DNA from: Bacteroidetes/Chlorobi group bacterium ChocPot_Mid
GTDB lineage: Bacteria > Bacteroidota > Ignavibacteria > Kapaibacteriales > UBA2268
Length of the DNA: 8,979 nt
Assembly (NCBI GenBank): GCA_003731675.1
Contig: RCNQ01000089.1
Span: 1 to 8,979, forward strand
Direction of reading: 5' to 3'
Both the position numbers and the translations under genes were made by a program. The number at the start of each line of letters is the position of its first letter. Within the stretch, counting starts at the first letter, position 1. Under the pieces are notes generated by a model. It did no database searches. It was not told the DNA's origin and saw only the letters and a program-made list of their open reading frames with translations. Of this stretch, positions 1 through 8,200 are shown in pieces.

Positions 1-1952
1 ACTTTTGCCTGTAAATTCGTTGTGCTTTCTGGTACCCATGCACTGCCATTCCATATTAATACTTGTCCGTTTGTTGCACCCTTTTGTGCAATTGTCGGAT
101 TTGGATATGTACCTGTTAAATCGCCTCCTGCAGCTCCTCCTGGTGTTGTTCCACTGATTGTTACGTTTCCTGCATTTGTCAGTCTGCCTTGTGCATCTAC
201 TGTAAATGTTCCTACTTGTGTCGCACTTCCATAGTTTCCTGCTGTTACGCTTGTATTGGCTAATCCAAGCGGACTGCCTGTCGTTCCGTCACCTGTTATC
301 GGTGCATTCGTACTTACTTTTGCCTGTAAATTCGTTGTGCTTTCTGGCACCCATGCACTGCCATTCCATATTAATACCTGTCCATTTGTCGCACCCTTTT
401 GTGCTATTGTCGGATTTGGATATGTGCCTGCTAAATCTCCTCCTGCAGCTCCTCCAGGTGTCGTTCCGCTGATTGTTACATTTCCTGCATTTGTTAATCT
501 GCCTTGTGCATCTACTGTAAATGTTCCTACTTGTGTTGCACTTCCATAATTTCCTGCTGTTACGCTTGTGTTGGCTAAATCCAATGGATTTGTTGTTGTT
601 CCATCACCAGTTAATCTCGCTGTTACACTTACTTTTGATTCGGTTGTTGTCGGGTCAGCTGGCACCCATGCACTTCCGTTCCAGACTAATATCTGGTCTG
701 ATGCTGTGCCATTTGGTACTGTTCCTGTTATCGTTACGTTTCCTGCATTTGTTAGTCTGCCTTGTGCATCTACTGTAAATGTTCCGACCTGTGTTGCACT
801 TCCATAGTTACCTGCTGTTACGCTTGTGTTCGCTAATCCAAGTGGACTGCCTGTCGTTCCGTCGCCTGTTATCGGTGCATTTGTACTTACTTTTGCCTGT
901 AAATTCGTTGTGCTTTCTGGCACCCATGCACTGCCATTCCATATTAATACCTGTCCATTTGTTGCACCATTTTGTGCTATCGTCGGATTTGGATATGTGC
1001 CTGTTAAATCGCCTCCTGCAGCTCCTCCAGGTGTAGTTCCACTGATTGTTACGTTTCCTGCATTTGTTAATCTCCCTTGTGTATCTACTGTAAATGTTCC
1101 TACCTGTGTTGCACTTCCATAGTTTCCTGCTGTTACGCTTGTATTGGCTAAATCTAATGGATTTGTTGTTGTTCCATCACCTGTTAATCTCGCTGTTACA
1201 TTTACTTTTGATTCTAAATTCGTTGTGCTTTCTGGTACCCATGCACTGCCATTCCATATTAATACCTGTCCGTTTGATGCTCCCTTTTGTGCTATCGTCG
1301 GATTTGGATATGTTCCTGCTAAATCACCTCCGGCTGGTCCACCTGGGGCAGTCCCAGCTATTGTAATATTGCTTGCTGTAGTAATTCTTCCTTTTTGGTC
1401 AACAAAAAATTGTGGAACCTGAGTAGCACTTCCATACATTCCAGGGTCAACCGGAGTGTTCAGAAGTTGTATTGGATTCAATGGGGTGCCATCACCCGCC
1501 AATGGATTTGATACTGCAACAGCAGTTAATCCATCATCATCTTGTGGTACCCATGATGTGCCATTCCAAGTCAATACCTGACCATTTAATGCTCCCTTCT
1601 GTGCTATTACAGGGTTTGGATATATACCTGTCAAATCACCTCCTGCTGAACCTCCCGGAACAGTACCACTGATTGTTACATTTCCTGCACCGGTTAGTCT
1701 GCCTTTTGCATCAACTGTAAATGTCGCAGATTGTGTTGTGCTACCATATAAGCCAGGTACAACTGTAGTATTGGATAATGATAATGGGGTTGCCATTGTC
1801 CCATCTCCTGTAATTGGTGCATTAGTATGTAAAGTACTCAACTCATCATTGGCTGGTTGCCATGATGTACCATTCCACTTTAGCACATCTCCTGCTTTCG
1901 CTCCTTTTTGTGCTATCGTCGGATTCGGATATGTTCCAGCCAAATCCCCTCC
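1..1952 (-). repeat. Tandem repeat array in the fibre gene (seven units, about 315 bp each, last one cut by window edge)
   Basis: Reading in the gene's direction, units start at 1952, 1643, 1331, 1016, about 710 (short unit), 443 and 128. Offsets at the conserved Trp-Val-Pro codons are 309, 312, 315, 258, 315 and 315 bases, all multiples of three, so the frame is kept. The first two units are diverged; the later ones are almost identical in DNA. Two sub-types exist. Units 3 and 5 carry ESKV-VTARLTGDGTTTNPLDL; units 4 and 6 carry QAKVSTNAPITGDGTTGSPLGL; unit 7 begins with QAK before the window ends. Units 3+4 and 5+6 therefore repeat as a pair with a 573-base shift. The array continues past position 1, so the copy number is a minimum. 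Confidence 0.9.
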
Positions 1953-2624
1953 TGCATCTCCAATCAACGGTATTTTTATATTTGGGTCAAGTTTTCCTGT
2001 CGTTATCGAACCATCTTTAATACCAATCATTGTATGTGGACCGTAAGGATTTACTATTTCCATCGTCCCGTCCAATGAACTCAATGTATCAATTGACTGA
2101 CCTTTTAATGCCAATTCTACATTATTGCCATTAGTAGTTACTCCTATTTTGCTATCCCCAGTAATATTTATTCTCCCTGCTAATCCATTTAGGGTTAAAA
2201 CAGCACCAGTTGCATTTGGACTCAACCCTTGTGCAATATTTGCTGTATCTGCATAAAACGAATATGGTACTGTTGTGAAAGGCACCCTTGGATTCAGAAA
2301 TTCAGTATTTTCATAAACAATACCCAACCAATAAGGTCTGTCAAAAGGCAAATCCAGTGGAGTATTTGTCCCCAGTAAAACATCAAATACACCTTTGTAT
2401 GTAGTTATCTGATGTTCTTCAGTCCAGACAGCATTACCACCGTTTTCTTTATCAAAAATTGTGAATTTCACGGTGTATGTTCCGTCCGGCAAAGCGTTAC
2501 CTGTATTTTTTTCAGTTAAAAGACCCTGAAAAGAAATTATCTTTGGATATTCTGCTTTTAAATCATAATTATTAATTAAGATTAAAATCAGAAATGCAAT
2601 TGGAATTAAGAAAAAGTTTTTCAT
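1..2624 (-). CDS. Large secreted repeat-rich fibre-like surface protein (5' part; 3' end outside window)
   Basis: The reverse strand is open from an ATG at 2624-2622 to the window edge (874 full codons, no stop), so the C-terminus is missing. Residues 1-24 form a signal peptide (MKNFF, a hydrophobic run, then LKA before EYPK), so the product is exported. Residues about 25-128 match a module common in secreted proteins of environmental bacteria: an ISFQGLL strand, LPDGTYTVKFTIFD, a VFDVLLG motif, YWLGI, and PFTTVPYSFYAD at the end. Residues about 129-224 are a Gly/Asn-rich linker (LTLNGLAGRINITGDSK). From residue 225 there are at least seven tandem repeats opening with GGDLxGxYPNPTIAQKGA and containing WNGSAWVP, ITGDGT and FTVDAQGRLT. 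Such repeats are typical of phage-tail-fibre-like stalks, which often end in an S74 self-cleaving chaperone domain; whether this one does cannot be seen. A surface or adhesive role is inference. No phage genes lie nearby. An AAAGGA ribosome site supports the start. Confidence 0.8.
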   Translation of the reverse strand, partial: MKNFFLIPIAFLILILINNYDLKAEYPKIISFQGLLTEKNTGNALPDGTYTVKFTIFDKENGGNAVWTEEHQITTYKGVFDVLLGTNTPLDLPFDRPYWLGIVYENTEFLNPRVPFTTVPYSFYADTANIAQGLSPNATGAVLTLNGLAGRINITGDSKIGVTTNGNNVELALKGQSIDTLSSLDGTMEIVNPYGPHTMIGIKDGSITTGKLDPNIKIPLIGDAGGDLAGTYPNPTIAQKGAKAGDVLKWNGTSWQPANDELSTLHTNAPITGDGTMATPLSLSNTTVVPGLYGSTTQSATFTVDAKGRLTGAGNVTISGTVPGGSAGGDLTGIYPNPVIAQKGALNGQVLTWNGTSWVPQDDDGLTAVAVSNPLAGDGTPLNPIQLLNTPVDPGMYGSATQVPQFFVDQKGRITTASNITIAGTAPGGPAGGDLAGTYPNPTIAQKGASNGQVLIWNGSAWVPESTTNLESKVNVTARLTGDGTTTNPLDLANTSVTAGNYGSATQVGTFTVDTQGRLTNAGNVTISGTTPGGAAGGDLTGTYPNPTIAQNGATNGQVLIWNGSAWVPESTTNLQAKVSTNAPITGDGTTGSPLGLANTSVTAGNYGSATQVGTFTVDAQGRLTNAGNVTITGTVPNGTASDQILVWNGSAWVPADPTTTESKVSVTARLTGDGTTTNPLDLANTSVTAGNYGSATQVGTFTVDAQGRLTNAGNVTISGTTPGGAAGGDLAGTYPNPTIAQKGATNGQVLIWNGSAWVPESTTNLQAKVSTNAPITGDGTTGSPLGLANTSVTAGNYGSATQVGTFTVDAQGRLTNAGNVTISGTTPGGAAGGDLTGTYPNPTIAQKGATNGQVLIWNGSAWVPESTTNLQAK

Positions 2625-2937
2625 TTATATATCCTTTTAATATTTAATATTATTATTTTCTCTTTGAATTATTTAGAATGAATTAAAATAAATTAACAAA
2701 AATTTTATTTATATTTTTTTATTGATGATGATTTTTTAATTTTATTGTAAGGAAAATTAAAAAAAACTAAATATTTTTTAAGTGTAGATTAAGTTATTTT
2801 TAATTAATAAGTTCAAACTTTCATTTAAATCTATGAAATTTTATTGTTTAAGAAAAATTAAAAAATAAAAAATGAAATCTATATTTCATTCGTTAATAGT
2901 AAAAAATTTTTATTCAAATTTAGAATTTTTAATGAAT
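2625..2937. other. Divergent AT-rich intergenic region, no gene seen
   Basis: This spacer lies between the divergent fibre and TPR-OmpA genes and must hold both promoters. A 60-base sample (2641-2700) has only about 10% G+C by hand count, with many A and T tracts. I found no TAnnTTTG element, no convincing sigma-70 box pair, no RNA gene and no strong hairpin. An in-frame ATG at 2872 would extend the downstream gene 22 codons into this region; I consider that start less likely because it places extra sequence before a good signal peptide. Confidence 0.7.
2632..2637 (-). promoter_or_regulatory. Ribosome binding site AAAGGA of the fibre gene
   Basis: The minus strand reads AAAGGA, then seven bases, then ATG at 2624. 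This is a moderate Shine-Dalgarno match with normal spacing and supports the chosen start. The other genes in the window lack comparable sites, which suggests stronger or different translation signals for the fibre gene. A 7-1-7 palindrome (TAATATT/AATATTA, 2638-2652) lies just upstream, but in DNA this AT-rich it may be chance. Confidence 0.5.
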
Positions 2938-3666
2938 ATGAAAATAAAATTCAGAATAATATTATTATTAATTTTTTCATTTACTATTAATCTGACTGCA
3001 CAAAAGCAAGGGCAGGATTTAGTAGATTCACTATTAGCAGAACTACCCAAAACTATTGATGATACCAACAAAGTTAATTTGCTGGCAGAAATAGCATTCA
3101 ATCTAAACTTCCTTTCACCTGAATCAGGACTTGAATATGCAAAACAGGGTCTGGATTTAGCAAAACAATTGAATTGGAAAGCTGGTATTGCAAAAAATTA
3201 CAATGCACTTATGCAAAACTACTGGGGTATCGGAGATTTTGACATGGCTATTGATATGTATAATGCCGCTGTCAAAATTGAAGAAGAGCTTGGTGTTTTT
3301 AGAAAGAAGGAAGAAGTCAAACTTACTTCTATAAACAGAACTTTTACGTATCCAACATCAGATTATACTAATCTAACACCTGAAATTAGAAAATTTCTTA
3401 ATGATGTGGCAGTGTATATGAAAGAAAATCCTGAAATCGTCATTTCGATTATTGGTCATTCTGATAACTTTGGTACATTTGAACAAAATGATTTTCGTGC
3501 TAAAGACCGGGCTCAAAAAGTTGCTGATTATTTAGTAAATAATGGAATTTCACGAAGAAGATTATTAGCTTCAGGTAAAGGTTCTCTTGACCCTGTCGCA
3601 AAAAATGATACTGAAGAAGGTAGAAGAAAAAACAGAAGAGTTGTTATTCTCGCTATTGGTCAATAA
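2938..3666 (+). CDS. Periplasmic TPR-OmpA fusion protein (putative peptidoglycan-binding)
   Basis: The 242-residue product (from ATG 2938) begins with a signal peptide: MKIKFR, a hydrophobic run and NLTA before QKQ. Residues about 44-79 and 83-119 look like two TPR helix pairs (LAEIAFNL, GLEYAKQGLDLAKQL, then NYNALMQNYWGIGDFDMAIDMY), a protein-interaction fold. Residues about 126-241 are an OmpA C-terminal domain with IIGHSD, RAKDRAQKVADYL, a GISRRRL turn and EEGRRKNRRV. D176 of GHSD and R191 of KDRA match the Asp and Arg that bind diaminopimelate in known OmpA domains, so anchoring to peptidoglycan is likely. There is no beta-barrel, so it is probably a soluble or loosely tethered periplasmic protein. 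ATGs at 2932 and 2872 are also in frame; 2938 gives the cleanest signal peptide, and none has a Shine-Dalgarno site. The TPR part is short compared with typical TPR-OmpA proteins of this group. The lipoprotein gene 11 bases downstream is probably co-transcribed. Confidence 0.8.
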   Translation: MKIKFRIILLLIFSFTINLTAQKQGQDLVDSLLAELPKTIDDTNKVNLLAEIAFNLNFLSPESGLEYAKQGLDLAKQLNWKAGIAKNYNALMQNYWGIGDFDMAIDMYNAAVKIEEELGVFRKKEEVKLTSINRTFTYPTSDYTNLTPEIRKFLNDVAVYMKENPEIVISIIGHSDNFGTFEQNDFRAKDRAQKVADYLVNNGISRRRLLASGKGSLDPVAKNDTEEGRRKNRRVVILAIGQ

Positions 3667-3677
3667 TATTTATCTTA

Positions 3678-4106
3678 ATGTTATCAAATCGAATAAAATA
3701 TAGGTTAATAACTTTTACATCATTCTTTGTTTTAATTTTCGGCTTTGCCTGCCAGGAGGAGTCCGTTAATTGCACAATGGAATGGAGAGCATTATCTGTA
3801 AAAATTGTTGATTCCTCAGATAATCCTGTAATTCTTGATGATTATTACACAACAAATAATATTACTGGAGAGGTTTTCAGAATGAAAGATATTGACCCAT
3901 ATATTGACAGTGTAAACAAATTATCTGGTGAATATCTGGTTATAACTGACAGTCAAAAAGAATGGGCAAAAACAGGTTATTGCAAAGTTACTTTCAAAGG
4001 TCTGATTAATAACAAAGAAATTGTATCCGAAGAATATGGTGTTACTGCCAATGTTTGCCATATAGGTGATTTGATTGGTAGAACAACAATAGTAATTGAC
4101 AGATAA
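3678..4106 (+). CDS. Small putative lipoprotein, function unknown
   Basis: The 142-residue product starts with MLSNRIKYRL, then a hydrophobic stretch (residues about 11-23) ending FGFAC at C25, followed by QEES. This resembles a lipoprotein signal, although position -3 is Gly rather than the usual Leu, so lipidation is plausible but not certain. The mature part has three more cysteines (C32, C102, C127), an even number if C25 is counted. It looks beta-rich: a LSVKIVDSSDNPVILDDYY segment resembles a carboxypeptidase-regulatory-like strand pair, and near the C-terminus there is a VTANVCHIGD segment. I do not recognise a named family. The gene follows the TPR-OmpA gene by 11 bases without its own visible ribosome site, so it is probably in the same transcript and may act with it in the envelope. 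Its stop codon lies 3 bases from the stop codon of murB on the other strand. Confidence 0.6.
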   Translation: MLSNRIKYRLITFTSFFVLIFGFACQEESVNCTMEWRALSVKIVDSSDNPVILDDYYTTNNITGEVFRMKDIDPYIDSVNKLSGEYLVITDSQKEWAKTGYCKVTFKGLINNKEIVSEEYGVTANVCHIGDLIGRTTIVIDR

Positions 4107-4109
4107 AAG

Positions 4110-5129
4110 TTATTGCACAATTACTACTTCAGGTTCAATTTTGATTCCGAATCTTTCAAAGACTGAATCCTGAATCTTCATTGCAAGCGAGAGTATATCG
4201 CTACCTTTAGCATTCCCATAATTAACCAAAACCAAAGCATGGTTTTCATAAACACCTGCATCACCGAAACGTTTGCCTTTCCAACCACATTTTTCAATCA
4301 ACCAACCAGCAGATATTTTCCACTTTCCGCTATCACTTTTATAATATTTAATATCAGGAAATTCTGATTTAAGATTTTCAAGATTTTCATCAGAAATCAC
4401 AGGATTTTTAAAGAAACTCCCCGCACTTCCTATTAAATCAGGATTTGGTAACTTACTTGTTCGCAAACGGCAGACCGTATCAAAGACATATTGCAAATCT
4501 ATTTCTTTCACTGGAAATTTTTGTATTTCCTGCTCAAGTTCCTTATATGAAAAATTAAACTCCTTGAGTCTGCTTAATTGATATCTAACTGATGTGATTA
4601 AAACATTATCCTTTAAATCATTTTTGAATATAGAATTTCTATAGCCAAATCTACATTCATCTTTGGATAATTCCATAAATTCTTTAGTTTTTAAATTTAC
4701 AGCTTTTAAGGAAACAAAACAATCTTGTTGCTCCATACCGTATGCACCAATATTCTGCACTGGTGCTGACCCGACTTTTCCAGGAATCAAAGCAAGGTTT
4801 TCAATACCGTAATATTGACTTTTGACACAAGTTTTTACAAAATTATGCCAGTCTTCACCGGCACCAATTTCTAAAACAATATAGTCATCATTTGATTCCA
4901 TGATATGCATACCTTTGATGCCCATATTAATTATCAATCCATTATAATCACTTGCAAACAAAACATTTGAGCCACCACCAAGGATAAAATATTTTTTTTC
5001 TTCGAGCAAACCACTTTCAAGAATCCCGATTATATCGTTAATAGTTGCAATGTTGATAAACAAATCTGCTTTCGCATCAATTTTGAAAGAGTTAAATTCC
5101 TTCAGAGATATATTATTTTGTACTTTCAT
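4110..5129 (-). CDS. murB: UDP-N-acetylenolpyruvoylglucosamine reductase, type I (MurB)
   Basis: This cytoplasmic FAD enzyme uses NADPH to reduce UDP-GlcNAc-enolpyruvate to UDP-N-acetylmuramate, the second committed step of peptidoglycan precursor synthesis. The 339 residues match the size of the E. coli-type (type I) enzyme. FAD-binding motifs are visible: LGGGSNVLF (50-58) and PGKVGSAPVQNIGAYG (116-131). FGYRNSIFK (161-169) carries the active-site Tyr-Arg pair (Y163, R164). GSAGSFFKNP (234-243) carries the catalytic Ser (S238) that protonates the intermediate. The C-terminal EPEV (332-335) holds the catalytic Glu. The FSYKELEQEI and VCRLRTSKLP segments are typical of type I, which has the extra loop closing over substrate. 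The start at 5129 gives the standard N-terminus (ISLKEFNSFKI). It is divergent from the dehydrogenase gene and convergent with the lipoprotein gene, and is not part of a visible mur/fts cluster. Identification is very secure. Confidence 0.97.
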   Translation of the reverse strand: MKVQNNISLKEFNSFKIDAKADLFINIATINDIIGILESGLLEEKKYFILGGGSNVLFASDYNGLIINMGIKGMHIMESNDDYIVLEIGAGEDWHNFVKTCVKSQYYGIENLALIPGKVGSAPVQNIGAYGMEQQDCFVSLKAVNLKTKEFMELSKDECRFGYRNSIFKNDLKDNVLITSVRYQLSRLKEFNFSYKELEQEIQKFPVKEIDLQYVFDTVCRLRTSKLPNPDLIGSAGSFFKNPVISDENLENLKSEFPDIKYYKSDSGKWKISAGWLIEKCGWKGKRFGDAGVYENHALVLVNYGNAKGSDILSLAMKIQDSVFERFGIKIEPEVVIVQ

Positions 5130-5175
5130 TTATGCCAAAACTTAAAAAATCAAAATTTACATTTTATATTTCATA

Positions 5176-5183
5176 CAAAACTA
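5176..5183 (-). promoter_or_regulatory. Candidate Bacteroidota-type -7 element for murB (TAGTTTTG)
   Basis: The minus strand reads TAGTTTTG, an exact match to the TAnnTTTG -7 consensus of Bacteroidota promoters, 46 bases before the murB start codon. No clear TTTG -33 partner is visible at the expected distance; the stretch there is T/A-only. One match to an 8-base pattern with two free positions can arise by chance in AT-rich DNA, so this is tentative. Confidence 0.35.
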
Positions 5184-5237
5184 TTTAAAAAGTAAATATA
5201 AATTAAATTTAATAAAATATTTATAAATGCGTCAAAA

Positions 5238-5243
5238 TATAAT
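5238..5243 (+). promoter_or_regulatory. Possible -10 box (TATAAT) for the fused dehydrogenase gene
   Basis: TATAAT lies 23 bases before the start codon at 5267, which would give a short leader. No recognisable -35 box precedes it, and TATAAT-like strings are frequent in this AT-rich spacer, so the support is weak. A TGAG six bases before the ATG is at best a poor Shine-Dalgarno match. Confidence 0.2.
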
Positions 5244-5266
5244 TATGTTAATAATATGAGATTCAA

Positions 5267-8200
5267 ATGATAAATTTAAATACAGCTTTTGAAAATGAGT
5301 TATACTATCAGTACCTCAGAGAACCTCAATCTGTAAGTGAACAGTGGAGAAAATATTTTGAGAAAAGAGGACAAAATCCTTTGGATTATGAAACTCCCAT
5401 AAGTAATGAGACAATAAAATCAAAAAAGGAACCTTCTGCTCAAAAAGATATATATCTGGGACCTAATGATGAACTGCAACCTTTGGCAGTGATTTCATCA
5501 AAGATTGCTTCCAATATGGAGGCAAGTCTTGAAATTCCTACAGCTACTTCCACAAGGGTTATGCCAGTCAAAGCATTAGACGAAAACCGAAGAATTATCA
5601 ACAGGTATCTTGAAAAAATGAAAAGACCTAAAGTCTCTTTTACCCATTTGCTTGCTTGGGCTTTGGTCAGAGCTTTAAATAAACACAGGTATATGAACGA
5701 TGCCTACTACAGCAAAGATAATGTTGGTTACCGCATCAAAAGGAATTCAATAAATATCGGATTGGCTATTGACATAGTCAAAAAAGACGGTAGCCGTCTT
5801 CTGTTGGTTCCTAATGTTAAGAATGCCGAGAAATTAAACTTTTCTGAATTTATCATTGCTTTCGATACAATAATACATAAAGCAAGAAATAATAAGCTCG
5901 AAGTCGAGGATTTACAAGGCACAACTGTAACCTTAACAAATCCCGGTATGATTGGGACAACTACTTCAAGTCCAAGATTGATGAAAGGACAAGGTGTGAT
6001 AATTGCCGCAGGTTCGATTAACTATCCACCTGAATTTCAGGCAGTAAGACCAGAAGCATTGACTACTCTTGCTATCTCAAAGACAATTACTATTACCAGC
6101 ACTTATGACCATCGGATAATTCAAGGTGCAGAATCAGCAGAATTTTTAAACTATCTTAATAAATTACTAATTGGTGAAGACCAGTTCTATGACCAGATTT
6201 TTGCGGCATTGAGAATCCCATTTGAGCCGATTCGTTGGGCAATTGATAATACTCCTATGAATCGAAGAGGGAAAATTGACGAAGATGAAGCAATCGAAAA
6301 AGCGGCACATGTGATGATGATGATTAACGCTTATCGTGTTAGAGGTCATTTACTTGCCTCAGTCAATCCTTTAGGATTCTTGTCATACTATTACCCTGAA
6401 CTTGACCCTGCATTTTATGGTTTTACAATTTGGGATTTGGACAGGGTTTTCCATGCTGATGACAGCTGGAATAACAACAATCTACCATTACGGGAAATCA
6501 TTGAAATTATCAGGGAGACTTATTGCAGTTCTATTGGCATCGAGTTTATGCATATTCAGGACCCTGAAAGCAAGGACTGGATTAAACGTAAACTCGAAAG
6601 CACAAGAAACACCAGAGATTATTCTCGTGATGAGAAAATTAAAATCCTTAAAATGCTTATTTCGTCTGAATTATTTGAGAATTTTCTTCATACAAAATTT
6701 GTTGGTCATAAAAGATTTTCTCTCGAAGGAAGCGAAAGTATTATTGTTCTTATGTCCAAAATACTTGATATGGCGGCTGATAAAAAACTGAACGCCGCTG
6801 TAATAGGAATGTCACATCGCGGTAGGTTGAATGTGCTTACTCATATTGTTGGGAAATCTCAGGAGAAAATCTTTAAGGAGTTCAGAGGACAAATTGATGA
6901 GGACTCTTATCATGGTTCAGGAGACGTCAAATATCATCTTGGTGCAAAAGGAGAGTTTATCTCTTCGTTAAATAATAAAATTCAGGTTGTTTTAGCTCCT
7001 AATCCTTCTCATTTAGAGCTGGTTGACCCCGTTATTGAAGGAATGGCAAGAGCTATGGATAATGAAATTAATGATTCAACTTATACAAAGACTCTCCCTA
7101 TCTTAATTCATGGTGATTCTGCTTTTGCAGGTCAGGGTATTGTTGCAGAAACTTTGAATCTTTCACAATTAGATGCTTATAAAACCGGAGGAACAATTCA
7201 TCTGATAATTAACAATCAAATCGGGTTTACTACAACATCTCAGGAAGCACGCTCCTCGATATATTGCACTGATGTTGCCAAAATGATACAGGTGCCTATC
7301 CTGCATGTTAATGGTAATGAACCCGAAGCAGTTGTTACTGCCGCCATTTTTGCATTCGAATACAGAGAAAAATTTCATACTGATGTCATTATTGATGTAC
7401 TATCATATAGAAAATACGGACATAATGAAGCTGATGACCCATCTTACACACAGCCTTTACTTTATAAAAAAATCAAATCAATGAATCCTGTCAGCAAAAT
7501 ATATCAGCAGGAATTAATTAAAGAAAATATTATTACTCAAGTTGAAGCTCAGGAATTATATGATAATGAAAACAAGAGACTTGAAAAGATATTTTCATCA
7601 GCCGAAGATTTGAGTAGCAAAAAAGACATCAAAGCGTTACCAACAGCAGACAAAGATATTTTCAAGAAAGTGAACACTTCGGTTGATAGTGATAAACTTT
7701 TAGATATTACTGAAAAGATTACCAAAGTGCCTTCGGGTTACAACATAAATCCGAAACTTCTGAAGCTATTGGAAAAGAGACATCAAATGGTAAATTCCGA
7801 GAAAGCATCAATTGATTGGTCTATGGCTGAAGCTCTTTCTTTCGGCTCAATACTGATTGATGGCTTTGACATAAGATTTTCAGGTCAGGACAGCCGTAGA
7901 GGAACATTCAGCCAGCGACATTCAGTTCTGACTGATATGAATACCGAAGTTACATATACACCTTTAAATCATCTTTCAAATAATCAGGGAAGATTAAGAA
8001 TTTTTGACAGCTCCTTGTCAGAGTTAGCAGTCCTTGGGTTTGAATATGGTTATAGTGTCGTTGCCAAAAAATCTCTGACAATTTGGGAAGCACAGTTTGG
8101 TGACTTTGTCAATGGGGCACAAGCCATTATTGACCAATTCATTTCCTGTGCTGAATACAAATGGAACCAAAAAACCAATCTTGTAATGCTACTCCCACAT

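Noticed and set aside
1..1952. CRISPR-like or non-coding satellite array
   Set aside because: The repeats are about 315 bases, contiguous, without spacers, and keep an open protein-coding frame throughout.
22..2046. Series of plus-strand open frames, many beginning at the same ATG inside each repeat (Leu/Pro/Val-rich products)
   Set aside because: They are antisense to the fibre gene and recur only because the repeat period is a multiple of three. The minus strand has one continuous frame with a signal peptide and known motifs across the whole stretch.
1..2624. Prophage tail-fibre gene
   Set aside because: The protein has a signal peptide, and the flanking genes are envelope and housekeeping genes. 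No capsid, terminase, tail or integrase gene is present.
2809..2820. AAGTT-CA-AACTT inverted repeat as a possible operator
   Set aside because: A 5-base arm in very AT-rich DNA is expected by chance, and it is not placed next to a recognisable promoter.
2872..2937. Upstream in-frame start (22 extra codons) for the TPR-OmpA gene
   Set aside because: It would place KSIFHSLIVKNFYSNLEF before an otherwise complete signal peptide, and it has no ribosome site. The ATG at 2938 (or 2932) fits an exported protein better.
2910..3101. Minus-strand 63-codon open frame
   Set aside because: It is antisense to the signal peptide and TPR region of a well-supported gene, and has no recognisable motif.
6402..6791. 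Plus-strand 129-codon open frame within the dehydrogenase gene
   Set aside because: It is an out-of-frame shadow of the E1 domain, which is intact in its own frame.
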